NCBI RefSeq assembly: GCF_000620085.1
Contig: NZ_KK211068.1
Span: 84,256-148,255, forward strand
Length of the DNA: 64,000 nt
Direction of reading: 5' to 3'
Source of the DNA: Marinobacterium jannaschii DSM 6295
Lineage (GTDB): Bacteria; Pseudomonadota; Gammaproteobacteria; Pseudomonadales; Balneatricaceae
Numbering within the stretch: position 1 is the stretch's first letter; every line of letters begins with the position of its first letter. The notes under the pieces are model-generated. The model worked only from the letters and a program-made list of their open reading frames with translations. It was not told the origin of the DNA and did not search any database. Positions 37,314 to 45,767 of the stretch are shown piece after piece. The position numbers were made by a program, and so were the translations under genes.

Positions 37314-38705
37314 TCAGCTGTTAGGGCAAACTTCTGCCATTGCGGCATCCAGTGCATCGACGATGGTGTCGATATCAGCCTGGGTTGCGATCAGTGCCGG
37401 GCTCAGGCAGATAGTGTTGTTGTACTCTTTGAAAGAGCGGTTGGTGCGGCCGATGATCACGCCATTCTTCATGCAGTGACCGGCAATCGCCACGGATACA
37501 CCCTCATCCACCGGCTCTTTAGTAGTGCGGTCTTTGACCAGCTCAAAGCCGGCAAACAGGCCTTTACCACGCACATCGCCGATGATGTCGTATTTTTCCA
37601 TCAGCTGGTTAAGGCGACCGCGCAGGTATTCACCCTGCTGCGTCACGTTTTCCAGCAGGTTTTCGCGCTCGATGATCTCCAGGTTCACCAGTGCCGCCGC
37701 AGGACCGGCAGTACAGCCACCGAAAGTGGAGATATCGCGGAAGTAACCCAGACGGGCATCGTCATCTTCCTTAAAGGCTTCAAACACTTCTTCAGTGGTT
37801 ACGGTGCAGGAGATCGCGGCATAACCGGATGCCACACCTTTCGCCATAGTCACCATATCCGGCTTGATGCCGTAGTGCTGGTAACCGAACCATTTACCGG
37901 TACGGCCCAGGCCGCAAACCACTTCGTCGATATGCAGCAGGATGTCGTACTTCTTGCAGATCTCCTGTACGCGGTCCCAATAACCCTGAGGTGGCTCGAT
38001 CACGCCGCCGCCTGCAGTGATTGGCTCCAGGCAGAGTGCGCCAACTGTGTCAGCACCTTCAGCCAGGATCACTTTCTCAATCTCATCCGCCGCCCAGACA
38101 CCGTAGTTGTCCAGATCAGCGCCGTCCTGTGCGCGGTATTCGCAGCAGTGTGGTACTTCAACGAAGCCCGGAGTGAACGGTCCGTACTGTGCCTTACGCT
38201 CGAACTGGCCGGTCGCGCTCAGTGCGGTGATGGTGGTGCCGTGGTAGTCACGCTCACGGAACAGGATCTTATGTTTCTTGCCGCCGTACTTCTTCTCGGC
38301 GATCTGGCGAACGATCTTGAACGCCTTCTCGTTGGCTTCAGAACCGGAGTTAGAGTAGTAAACGCGGCTCATGCCCGGCATTTTTTCGATCAGACGCTCA
38401 GCGAACTGTGCCGCCGGGATGTTACCCGCAGTCTGGGCGAAGTAGTTCATGGTCACCAGCTGATCACGTACCGCATCAGCAATCTCTGTGCGGCCGTAGC
38501 CAACGTTAACGGTCCATACCGCACCGGACACCGCATCCAGGTATTCTTTACCCTTTGCATCCCATACACGCATGCCTTCGCCTTTTACGATCATCAACGG
38601 ATCGCTGTTTTCATAAGGCTTATGCTGGCTCAGGTGATGCCATACGTGCTTACGGTCCTGACCCAGTGCTTCGGCTGAATTAAATTCGTTTGCGTTAAAT
38701 GCCAT
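37314..38705 (-). CDS. tpa: Taurine--pyruvate aminotransferase
   Basis: 463 aa class III aminotransferase. It transfers the taurine amino group to pyruvate, giving sulfoacetaldehyde (substrate of Xsc) and alanine. Motifs: WHHLSQHKPYENSDPLMI at the N-terminus as in known Tpa proteins, YSNSGSEANEKAFKI, RERDYHGTT, LHIDEVVCGLGRTGKWFG and the PLP lysine in TMAKGVASGYAA. AGAGGAGTTAAGC precedes the ATG. Tpa activity rather than another omega-transaminase is inferred from N-terminal resemblance and linkage to tauR, xsc and pta. The codon use is highly biased, as in xsc. Confidence 0.9.
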   Translation of the reverse strand: MAFNANEFNSAEALGQDRKHVWHHLSQHKPYENSDPLMIVKGEGMRVWDAKGKEYLDAVSGAVWTVNVGYGRTEIADAVRDQLVTMNYFAQTAGNIPAAQFAERLIEKMPGMSRVYYSNSGSEANEKAFKIVRQIAEKKYGGKKHKILFRERDYHGTTITALSATGQFERKAQYGPFTPGFVEVPHCCEYRAQDGADLDNYGVWAADEIEKVILAEGADTVGALCLEPITAGGGVIEPPQGYWDRVQEICKKYDILLHIDEVVCGLGRTGKWFGYQHYGIKPDMVTMAKGVASGYAAISCTVTTEEVFEAFKEDDDARLGYFRDISTFGGCTAGPAAALVNLEIIERENLLENVTQQGEYLRGRLNQLMEKYDIIGDVRGKGLFAGFELVKDRTTKEPVDEGVSVAIAGHCMKNGVIIGRTNRSFKEYNNTICLSPALIATQADIDTIVDALDAAMAEVCPNS

Positions 38706-38867
38706 GCTTAACTCCTCTGAGAGTCTCTTATTGTTTTGCAGAGGCAGGAGACAGACTCCTATCTTCCAATTCCGTAGCGCCTGCTAAAGCGGGCTACAGT
38801 GCTGAACATGGCCGTTAAGCCATCAATCAGTGATGGCTCCAAAGTAATAGGCCCGGGCGGAAAGCAG

Positions 38868-38938
38868 TTAGAACCAGATATCAAGGCCACATGATGCCAG
38901 CACCATTTATAGGGCTAACAGCGGCGTCTGGCCTAACC
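38868..38938 (+). repeat. 71-bp direct repeat, copy 1
   Basis: 69 of 71 bases match 44568-44638 in the same orientation, exactly 5,700 bp away. Its ends are imperfect inverted repeats (TTAGAACC...GGCCTAAC). The two copies bracket the amidohydrolase-luxR-aminotransferase-nhaC module. Weaker similarity (ATAG-CCCGGG) continues about 20 bp to the left of both copies. Confidence 0.93.
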
Positions 38939-39003
38939 GGCATGCTCTGACTGGAACTATTGGCAGCAGCTGACAGGGGCAAAAAAGCCCGCCGACAGAA
39001 ACA

Positions 39004-39039
39004 AAAAGACCAGAGTAGCCGAAGCTACTCTGGTCTTTT
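39004..39039 (-). terminator. Intrinsic terminator of the M20 amidohydrolase gene
   Basis: 16-bp perfect stem (AAAAGACCAGAGTAGC and its complement, loop CGAA) flanked by A and T runs, 37 bp past the stop; it could act in both directions. Confidence 0.93.
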
Positions 39040-39076
39040 CCTGAGCCAAAAGGAGTGACTCGTCGCCGCCTTCGGC

Positions 39077-40315
39077 TTAGCGTCCGGCCTGCTCCAGCAT
39101 CACCTCGAACAGGATCTGGCAGCCCTTGGCAACCTGGCCCGGATTGGAATACTCAGCCTCGTTATGGCTGATACCACCGATCGACGGGATGAAGATCATG
39201 GAGGTCGGCACCACCGTCGACAGGTTAACCGCGTCGTGTCCGGCACCACTAGTCATGCGGGTATAGCTGAAACCCGAGGCGGCCACCGCCGCCTCCACCG
39301 CATCGACACAGTCTTCGGCAAAGGCCACCGGTGGGCTGTCCCAGATACAGTTCATCTCGATCTCGGTGCCAGTATCTGCAGCGACCCTCGCAATCAGCTC
39401 CTGCGCCGCCTGCTCCAGTGCACCGAGCCCGTCCAGCTCGGCATGTCGCAGGTCCAGTGAGAAGCGCACCTCTCCGGGTATCACATTGCGCGAGGCCTTT
39501 TCGATACTCAACTCACCGACAGTACAGCGGCTGTCACCGGCTTCACCGGAGGCGGTCAGCTCGTAGAGGCTGCTGAACACCCGGGATGCGGCATAAAGGG
39601 CATCGTGGCGATAATCCATCGGAGTCGGCCCGGCATGGGCAGAGGTGCCCTTAACCGTCACATCGTACCAGCGCATCCCCAGCACGCCGGTCACCACACC
39701 GATATCCAGCTGTTCCCGTTCCAGCACCGGGCCCTGCTCGATATGCAGTTCGAAGAAGCGGTGGATCGGATGCTCACCAACCACTTCGTCACCGGCGTAA
39801 CCGATCGCCTGCAACGCATCTCCCAGACTGATCCCCTGGGCATCGCACTGCTGCAGCGCATAATCCAGCGAGAACTTGCCACTGAATACACCGGAGGCCA
39901 CCATCGCCGGGGCGAAGCGAGAGCCCTCCTCGTTGGTCCAGACCGAGACTTCAACCGGGCGGCGGGTCTGGATATTGTGATCGTTCAGGCTGCGAATCAC
40001 TTCCAGTCCGGCCAGGCAGCCATAGATACCGTCAAACTTGCCGCCGGTGGGCTGGGTATCCAGATGACTGCCGGTGGTGATCGGTGCGGCGTCCGGATCA
40101 CTGCCCGGACGACGGGCAAAGATATTGCCGACCTGATCGACCCGGATTTCGCACCCCGCCTCGCGGCACCAGCGCACGAACAGGTCCCGCCCCTGGCGGT
40201 CCAGTTCCGTCAGCGCAAGGCGGCAGCACCCGCCCTTTTCGGTGGCACCGATTTCACCCATCTCCATCAGGCTATTCCAGATTCGGGAAGGATCAATTCT
40301 GTAGTTGTTCTGCAT
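39077..40315 (-). CDS. Zn-dependent amidohydrolase (carbamoylase/allantoate amidohydrolase type, M20)
   Basis: 412 aa. It has the HyuC/AmaB/AllC architecture: the metal-binding TTGSHLDTQPTGGKFDG (His and bridging Asp), EEGSRF (Glu pair), the dimerisation insert with WYDVTVKGTSAHAGPTPMDYRHDAL, ELHIEQGPVLE and the final His in GISHNEAEYS. The family hydrolyses N-carbamoyl amino acids, N-carbamoyl-beta-alanine or allantoate, releasing CO2 and ammonia; the actual substrate is not readable. AGGGGCTTACG precedes the ATG. It is the first gene inside the 71-bp repeats, with its own terminator. A downstream aminotransferase would fit N-carbamoyl-beta-alanine turnover (inference). Confidence 0.88.
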   Translation of the reverse strand: MQNNYRIDPSRIWNSLMEMGEIGATEKGGCCRLALTELDRQGRDLFVRWCREAGCEIRVDQVGNIFARRPGSDPDAAPITTGSHLDTQPTGGKFDGIYGCLAGLEVIRSLNDHNIQTRRPVEVSVWTNEEGSRFAPAMVASGVFSGKFSLDYALQQCDAQGISLGDALQAIGYAGDEVVGEHPIHRFFELHIEQGPVLEREQLDIGVVTGVLGMRWYDVTVKGTSAHAGPTPMDYRHDALYAASRVFSSLYELTASGEAGDSRCTVGELSIEKASRNVIPGEVRFSLDLRHAELDGLGALEQAAQELIARVAADTGTEIEMNCIWDSPPVAFAEDCVDAVEAAVAASGFSYTRMTSGAGHDAVNLSTVVPTSMIFIPSIGGISHNEAEYSNPGQVAKGCQILFEVMLEQAGR

Positions 40316-40497
40316 CGTAAGCCCCTGTGTCGCGGACCGGAGAACAAGCGCGGGCGCTCAGGCCATAAGGCCCGCCCATCCAACGCTCAGCGGCCTCTGT
40401 TAGTGGAATAATCGCATGCTGACACAGGCAAAACAGGCCGGGATATATCCCTTAAGGAATAGTCGGCGCGCGCCGGGGCGGCTCGCGTCGTCGCAGG

Positions 40498-41292
40498 TCA
40501 GAGGCTGCTGAGGTGAGCCAGGAACTGGGAAAAAAGCTCCGACTGGGCGGAGATATTAAGGCGGGCATAGATATTCTTGCGGTGGACTTTCACCGTACCG
40601 GTACTGATTTCAAGGGTCTCACCGATCGACCGGCTGGAGTGCCCTTGCAGGATCAGGCCGGTGATCTCCTGTTCGCGTCCGGTCAGTACGCCGCTGCCAA
40701 AACTCTGCAGCGCCTGTTCCAGGGAACTGCGTGCCGCTTTGTCATGGACATACTCCGAGGCGAGCGCCAGCCAGAACTGGTGACACAGGGCGCTGATCAC
40801 CGGAAAGATCTCTTTCAGGCGCTTCTTTTCCGCCCGGGTGATGGTTCCCAGCCGTCCGGTGCGCCCCAGCGAAATGGTAAACACCACATCATTGTCCAGG
40901 CGGCAGAGGAAGATAATTTCATCATCCAGACCAAGGCCCGAGTAGCAGGTCTGAAAGTATTCGGTCTGTTCAAAGGAATCCGGCGCTATCTCCATGAGGC
41001 GATAAAGGCCTGAGGCCTGCTGTTTTCTGATGGCATTAAACAGCGGATCCAGCAGATAAAACTCTTCCAGATAGCGCCGGATCGGTGAACTCTCTTCCGC
41101 CTCAGGCCAGGACGATAACAGCACCACCGGCAGGTAATCCTGTTTATAGGTTGCGATAAGAAAAGTATCGAAATGAGCCACTTTAGCCAGAGTTTCGATG
41201 AGAACGTCGGGAAAGTTGGTCAGCCTCAGATGCTCGACCAGATGTCCCAGCGCCTTGTGCCATTGCTCTACCGGGGAGATTTCAGTCGTCAC
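40498..41292 (-). CDS. LuxR-family transcriptional regulator
   Basis: 264 aa beginning with GTG (GAGG 9 nt upstream). Residues 1 to about 185 form a helical/alpha-beta sensing region (FDTFLIATYKQDYLPVVLLSSW; YFQTCYSGLGLDDEIIFLCRL) without a recognised receiver. The C-terminal helix-turn-helix is clear: LTGREQEITGLILQGHSSRSIGETLEISTGTVKVHRKNIYARLNI. It is transcribed divergently from the class III aminotransferase, 135 bp away, so it probably controls the aminotransferase-nhaC genes and perhaps the amidohydrolase (inference). Proteins of this layout are common next to amine-catabolism genes in marine gammaproteobacteria. Confidence 0.85.
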   Translation of the reverse strand: MTTEISPVEQWHKALGHLVEHLRLTNFPDVLIETLAKVAHFDTFLIATYKQDYLPVVLLSSWPEAEESSPIRRYLEEFYLLDPLFNAIRKQQASGLYRLMEIAPDSFEQTEYFQTCYSGLGLDDEIIFLCRLDNDVVFTISLGRTGRLGTITRAEKKRLKEIFPVISALCHQFWLALASEYVHDKAARSSLEQALQSFGSGVLTGREQEITGLILQGHSSRSIGETLEISTGTVKVHRKNIYARLNISAQSELFSQFLAHLSSL

Positions 41293-41427
41293 CTTTTGCC
41301 AGCCTCGCTATTCCTTTGGGGGTATATCCGGGATTTTTTCAGCAGTAGTACCGTGTTTCCACAGCAGTAGTGCCACGTCTCTACAGCATAAAACTTATAA
41401 CGTGATTTATTCCACCGAGGCAAACCT

Positions 41428-42819
41428 ATGTCTTACGATCTGCAAAAGCTCTGGGAGCAGGATAAGGACCATTTTGTTCACCCGTTTACCGACTTTTCCG
41501 TATTCCAGCAGGAAGGCTGCGACATCATCACCGAGAGCAAGGGCGAATATGTCTTCGATGGCGAAGGTAAGCGCTATCTCGACGGTATCGCCGGACTCTG
41601 GTGCGTCAACGTAGGGCATGGCCGCGAGGAACTGGGCCAGGTGATGGCCGAGCAGGCAACCCGGATGGCCTACTACTCGCCGTTTAACAACCTCTCCAAT
41701 ATCCCGGCTATCCAGTTATCCGCCAAACTGGCCGAGCTGGCACCGTCCAACCTCAATCATGTGTTTTACAGCTGCGGTGGCTCGGTCGCCAACGATACCA
41801 CCATCCGTATCGTCCACTACTATTTCAACCAGCTGGGCAAGTCCGAGAAGAAGCAGATCATCTCGCGTAACAACGGCTACCATGGCACTACTTACGTTTC
41901 AGCGACCCTGACCGGTATCGAAAGCAACAACTGGGGCTTCGATACCAGCGACCAGTTTGTCCACCACATCAGTGAAGCCAACTGCTACCGCCGCCCGGAC
42001 GGCATGGATGAAGCCCAGTACTGTGACCACCTGGTGGCGGAATTCGAGCGCAGCATCGAGGAACTGGGCGGTGCCGACAAAGTCGCCGCCTTTATCGCCG
42101 AGCCGATTATGGGTGCCGGTGGCGTACTGGTCGCTCCGGCCGGTTACCACCGCCGTATCCACCAGATCTGTAAGCAGAACCATATCCTCTACATCTCTGA
42201 TGAGGTCGTGACCGCCTTCGGTCGCCTGGGCCATTTCTTCGCCTCCGAAGACGTATTCGGCATCCAGCCTGACATCATCAACTGCGCCAAGGGTCTGACC
42301 TCCGGCTATATCCCACTGGGCGCCACCCTGCTGAGTGATGATATCTACGCGGTGATCAGCAAGCCCCAGCGCGATGGTGCGGTATTCAGCACCGGTTTTA
42401 CCTATTCCGGTCATCCGGTGGCCTGTGCCGTAGCCCTGAAAAATATCGAGATTATGGAACGGGAGAAGATCTGCGAAAACGTACGCGAAGTCGGCCCCTA
42501 CCTGGAGCAGCAGCTGAAGACCCTGCTCGACCTGCCGATCGTCGGCGACGTGCGTGGCAGCCACTTTATGATGTGTATCGAAAGTGTCGCCGATAAGGAC
42601 AGCAAAGCGCTGCTGCCAATGGAGGCCGATGTCGGCAAGCGTATCGCCCAGGAGTGCCAGAAACGCGGCCTGATCGTGCGTCCGATCGCCCACCTCAACG
42701 TCCTCTCACCACCACTAATCTGGGACCGCGCGACGGTCGACAATGTGGTCGGCATATTACGGCAGTCAATTCTGGCCACGGTAGAAAGCCTGGTTGAGGA
42801 CGGCTACTACCAAACCTGA
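41428..42819 (+). CDS. Class III aminotransferase, PLP-dependent, amine substrate unknown
   Basis: 463 aa, like Tpa in size but clearly a different paralogue. Seen: PFTDFSVFQQEGCDIITESKGEYVFD, GLWCVNVGHGREEL, YSCGGSVANDTTIRI, NNGYHGTTYVSATLTG, LYISDEVVTAFGRLGHFFASE and the PLP lysine in CAKGLTSGYIPLGATLL. This is the omega-amino-acid/polyamine-pyruvate subgroup (SpuC, beta-alanine and taurine transaminases). The substrate cannot be fixed. The neighbouring NhaC antiporter (109 bp downstream, same strand) and M20 amidohydrolase suggest catabolism of an amine imported or handled with Na+ exchange. CGAGGCAAACCT precedes the ATG. Confidence 0.85.
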   Translation: MSYDLQKLWEQDKDHFVHPFTDFSVFQQEGCDIITESKGEYVFDGEGKRYLDGIAGLWCVNVGHGREELGQVMAEQATRMAYYSPFNNLSNIPAIQLSAKLAELAPSNLNHVFYSCGGSVANDTTIRIVHYYFNQLGKSEKKQIISRNNGYHGTTYVSATLTGIESNNWGFDTSDQFVHHISEANCYRRPDGMDEAQYCDHLVAEFERSIEELGGADKVAAFIAEPIMGAGGVLVAPAGYHRRIHQICKQNHILYISDEVVTAFGRLGHFFASEDVFGIQPDIINCAKGLTSGYIPLGATLLSDDIYAVISKPQRDGAVFSTGFTYSGHPVACAVALKNIEIMEREKICENVREVGPYLEQQLKTLLDLPIVGDVRGSHFMMCIESVADKDSKALLPMEADVGKRIAQECQKRGLIVRPIAHLNVLSPPLIWDRATVDNVVGILRQSILATVESLVEDGYYQT

Positions 42820-42928
42820 TCCAGCAGCGGGGCAGCAACCTTCAGGGCCACACGGCGAGCGCCGACTGTGGCTGCCGTGCCCTGCCCCACGAGTGCGAAC
42901 CCAGAAAAAAAATAACAGGTAAATAGCT

Positions 42929-44407
42929 ATGCTTAATGAACGTACAGAAAGCTTAGTGCTTGACGATGTGAGACCCCAATTCAAAGCAGTCATACTCCTG
43001 CTATCGCTGGCCGTGGCCGCGCTGGCCATATTCAGCTACCAGTCAATCGGCACAGCGGACGGCAGCTACGGCGCACTGAGCCTGTTCCCGACCCTGGTCG
43101 TGATCGCTACCGCGCTGTACACCAAGCGCACCATCGAATCGCTGTTTATCGGTGTACTCGTTGGCCTACTGATGACCAGGTCCTTTGCCGACTTTATACC
43201 GGCCCTGGGCAGCACCTTCCTCACCGTATTCCAGAACGATACCGTAGCCTGGATCTTTATCGCCTGCGGCCTGATGGGCAGCATGATCACCCTGGTCACC
43301 GCAGGCGGCGGTGCCGAAGCGTTCGGTGGCTGGATCTCACGTAAGGTACAGGGTAAGAAACCGACCCTGTTCGCCACCATGGGCCTCGGCATCCTGATCT
43401 TTATTGACGACTACCTCAACGCCATGACCATCGGCTCCTCGATGCGCAAGGCCACCGATAAGGTCAAAACCTCACGCGAGTTCCTCGCCTATGTGGTGGA
43501 CTCCACCGCCGCGCCGGTCTGCATCATCCTGCCGTTTTCCACCTGGGCGGTATTCTTCTCCGGCTTGCTGGAAGAGAACAAGGTTGCGGCCGAAGGCGAA
43601 GGGATCAACCTGTTTATCCAGTCGATCCCCTACATGTTCTACGCCTGGATCTGTCTCGCCGTGGTCGTGCTGGCGATCAACAACAGCATCCCGCTGCTGG
43701 GTAAGATGCGAGAGGCCGAAGAGCGCACCGAGCGCACCGGGGCTGTATTGAGCGAAGAGGACGCCGCCCTTGAAAACGGCACTGAAGCGGCGACCGCCGA
43801 AAGCAATATGCTCAACTTCTTCGTCCCGATCGGCACCCTGATCTTCTTCACCTGGTACTTCGATATCGACATCATGTCCGGTGCGATGGCCGCAATCTTC
43901 GTTACCCTGGCGTTCTACTTTGTGCAGCGCCTGCTGCCGATGCTGGAGATGTTCGATGCGGTACTGAAAGGCTTCGTCGGAATGATCGCCCCGCTGGGCA
44001 CCCTGTTCTGTGGCTTTATGCTGGCCGAAGTGAATAACGACCTGGGCACCACCGAGTTTGTGATCCAGAGCGCGTCGACCATCATGACTGCCGAACTGTT
44101 ACCGGCCACCGTCTTTATCACGATGGCCGGGCTGGCATTTGCCACCGCTTCCTTCTGGGGCATCTTCGTGGTCGGCATGCCGATCATCATGCCGCTGGCG
44201 ATGGCGGTGAATGCAGATATGCCACTGGTGATCGGTGCCATGATCTCAGCCTCGGCCTTCGGCTCCCACGCCTGCTTCTACGGCGACTCGACCGTACTCT
44301 CGGCCAAGGCCTGCGGCATCAGCCCGATGAACCATGCCCTGACGCAGCTGCCCTACACCCTGATCAGCGCAGCAATCGCCACCCTGCTGTTTTTCCTTTT
44401 CGCCTGA
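42929..44407 (+). CDS. nhaC: NhaC-family Na+/H+ antiporter or Na+-coupled exchanger
   Basis: 492 aa with about 11-12 hydrophobic segments, an inner-membrane carrier. NhaC features: the inverted repeats with LFPTLVVIATALYTKRTIESLFIGVLVG, the polar-in-helix FIDDYLNAMTIGSSMRKATDK, VDSTAAPVCIILPFSTWAVFF, and SAFGSHACFYGDSTVLSAKACG. NhaC proteins exchange Na+ for H+; several members next to catabolic genes instead exchange organic amines (family precedent MleN-like). The first 28 residues are a cytoplasmic lead. ACAGGTAAATAGCT precedes the ATG. It is probably co-transcribed with the aminotransferase and ends at a clear terminator. Confidence 0.87.
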   Translation: MLNERTESLVLDDVRPQFKAVILLLSLAVAALAIFSYQSIGTADGSYGALSLFPTLVVIATALYTKRTIESLFIGVLVGLLMTRSFADFIPALGSTFLTVFQNDTVAWIFIACGLMGSMITLVTAGGGAEAFGGWISRKVQGKKPTLFATMGLGILIFIDDYLNAMTIGSSMRKATDKVKTSREFLAYVVDSTAAPVCIILPFSTWAVFFSGLLEENKVAAEGEGINLFIQSIPYMFYAWICLAVVVLAINNSIPLLGKMREAEERTERTGAVLSEEDAALENGTEAATAESNMLNFFVPIGTLIFFTWYFDIDIMSGAMAAIFVTLAFYFVQRLLPMLEMFDAVLKGFVGMIAPLGTLFCGFMLAEVNNDLGTTEFVIQSASTIMTAELLPATVFITMAGLAFATASFWGIFVVGMPIIMPLAMAVNADMPLVIGAMISASAFGSHACFYGDSTVLSAKACGISPMNHALTQLPYTLISAAIATLLFFLFA

Positions 44408-44428
44408 TCATTGATCTGGCCACCCCCG

Positions 44429-44456
44429 ATACCGGAGCCCCGCTCCGGTATTTTTG
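44429..44456 (+). terminator. Intrinsic terminator of nhaC
   Basis: ATACCGGAG/CTCCGGTAT 9-bp stem, loop CCCCG, followed by TTTTG, 22 bp past the stop. Confidence 0.9.
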
Positions 44457-44567
44457 TATCTATCGTTTATAGCCATCAGCTAAGTTGTTTAATCCATTGA
44501 ACAAGATATCTGGTTTTGCGGTCAGCTCTTTTTACTGAAACGATAGCCCGGGATAACAGAGAGAGGA

Positions 44568-44638
44568 TTAGAACCGGATATCAAGGCCATATGATGCCAG
44601 CACCATTTATAGGGCTAACAGCGGCGTCTGGCCTAACC
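44568..44638 (+). repeat. 71-bp direct repeat, copy 2
   Basis: Second copy of the element at 38868-38938 (differences only at 44576 and 44590), same orientation, downstream of nhaC. With copy 1 it brackets a 5.6-kb catabolic/transport module. Confidence 0.93.
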
Positions 44639-44766
44639 CGTTTGGCCGCACGGGCGCTATTGGCGGGGTCTTTTAAGCCGCCACAGAGCGCCAGAATCAC
44701 GGGAAGAAAGCCAAAATACAGCACAGCTCAGGCTGGGAGGGAGGGCCTGAACGACAGCAACCCAGG

Positions 44767-45675
44767 CTACGAAGGCAACAACAGATTGCGGGCGTGTTCG
44801 GTGATTACACTCACCGCCGGGTGCTTGATCCGACGCTCGGCGGAGATCAGATAGAATTGTTCGGTAATTTCAGCGGTGCGGCCAATCACGTCTACCCGGT
44901 ACTTATCCAGTACATCCTGTTCGACCACCGTCGGCGAGGTGAAGATACCAGCACCGCGCTCACCGAAGGCCTTCATCAGGGCCCGGTCTTCAAACTCTGC
45001 GACCACCTGGGGACTGATTTCATTGCGCTCGAACCAGGCTTGCAGGTTGCGGCGCAGGCTGCTGCCGGCAGTGGGCATCAGCATCTCCCGCCCCTGAAGA
45101 CAGGTTGGAAATGGCTCGGTAAACGCCGGGGTCATCTGCCGGGGGGTAAAGAATGTGATGCCCGACTCCCCCAGCCGATGGTTGTAGGCACGAATATTCA
45201 GCGTCGGGCTGACCGGGCAGTCCGCCAACACCGCATCCAGTTTATGCACAGAAAGATCCGCCAGCAGATCAACCAGCGGCGCTTCGTGACACACCAGGCG
45301 AACAGCCTTTTCAAAGGATAACACCGGCTCCAGCACCCGGTATGCAAGCAGTTTGGGGACAACCATAGCCACCCCGACTTTCAACGTCAGCGATGATCCG
45401 GGGCGGCTGCCATCCAGCGCTTCCTGTAACTGGCCGCCCAGTTCAAACATCTCATCGGTGTAGGAAAATACCAGCTGCCCGGTGTCCGTGAGCACCAGGT
45501 TTCGACCGCTGCGTCGAAATAGCTTGGCGCCCACCTGTTGTTCAAGTTCGCGCAGTTGTCCACTGATGGTTTGAGGGGTGATGCAGAGCGCCTCTGCGGC
45601 CGCGACAATAGAGCCGTGGCTGGCCACGGCCCAGAAGTAACGCAGATGCTTCAGGTTGAGCTTGAGGTTGTGCAT
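44767..45675 (-). CDS. nhaR: LysR-family activator NhaR
   Basis: 302 aa from ATG 45675, the family start (MHNLKLNLKHLRYFWAVASHGS). The frame extends 19 codons upstream without family support. The N-terminal LysR helix-turn-helix reads IVAAAEALCITPQTISGQLRELEQQVGAKLFRR; the C-terminal periplasmic-binding-like effector domain starts at about 90. In E. coli, NhaR senses Na+ and activates nhaA. Here the gene is the last in line behind the Mrp-like antiporter operon and the Usp protein (92 bp gap) and close to nhaC, so Na+-responsive control of these is likely (inference). Confidence 0.9.
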   Translation of the reverse strand: MHNLKLNLKHLRYFWAVASHGSIVAAAEALCITPQTISGQLRELEQQVGAKLFRRSGRNLVLTDTGQLVFSYTDEMFELGGQLQEALDGSRPGSSLTLKVGVAMVVPKLLAYRVLEPVLSFEKAVRLVCHEAPLVDLLADLSVHKLDAVLADCPVSPTLNIRAYNHRLGESGITFFTPRQMTPAFTEPFPTCLQGREMLMPTAGSSLRRNLQAWFERNEISPQVVAEFEDRALMKAFGERGAGIFTSPTVVEQDVLDKYRVDVIGRTAEITEQFYLISAERRIKHPAVSVITEHARNLLLPS

Positions 45676-45767
45676 CGTACAATCATCCTTGTTGTGCCTG
45701 TCACACGGCAGAATCGTCGCCGGCAGCGGCAACAGCGGCAGATGCCAGCGACCAGCCCCGGCCAGGC

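Larger units (their letters stand above)
38706..39076. other. tpa upstream region with dispersed repeat copy 1
   Basis: Contains the probable tpa promoter (38706-38860), the 71-bp repeat copy at 38868-38938, and the amidohydrolase terminator. No gene is supported. Confidence 0.55.
44408..44766. other. nhaC downstream region with dispersed repeat copy 2
   Basis: Contains the nhaC terminator (44429-44456) and the second 71-bp repeat (44568-44638). No gene is supported; a 112-codon plus-strand frame across the repeat has no coding character. Confidence 0.55.

Noticed and set aside
37232-37324. 30-codon frame with a strong AGGAGG upstream
   Set aside because: It reads through the tpa terminator hairpin and into the tpa 3' end; the good ribosome-binding-like string alone is not enough.
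38868-38938. Integron attC site
   Set aside because: The element begins with GTTAG-like and ends with CTAAC-like sequence, the reverse of the attC order (TAAC...GTTA), and there is no integrase gene in the window.
44516-44854. 112-codon plus-strand frame across the second 71-bp repeat
   Set aside because: It overlaps the repeat and the nhaR 3' end, has no ribosome-binding site and no family resemblance.
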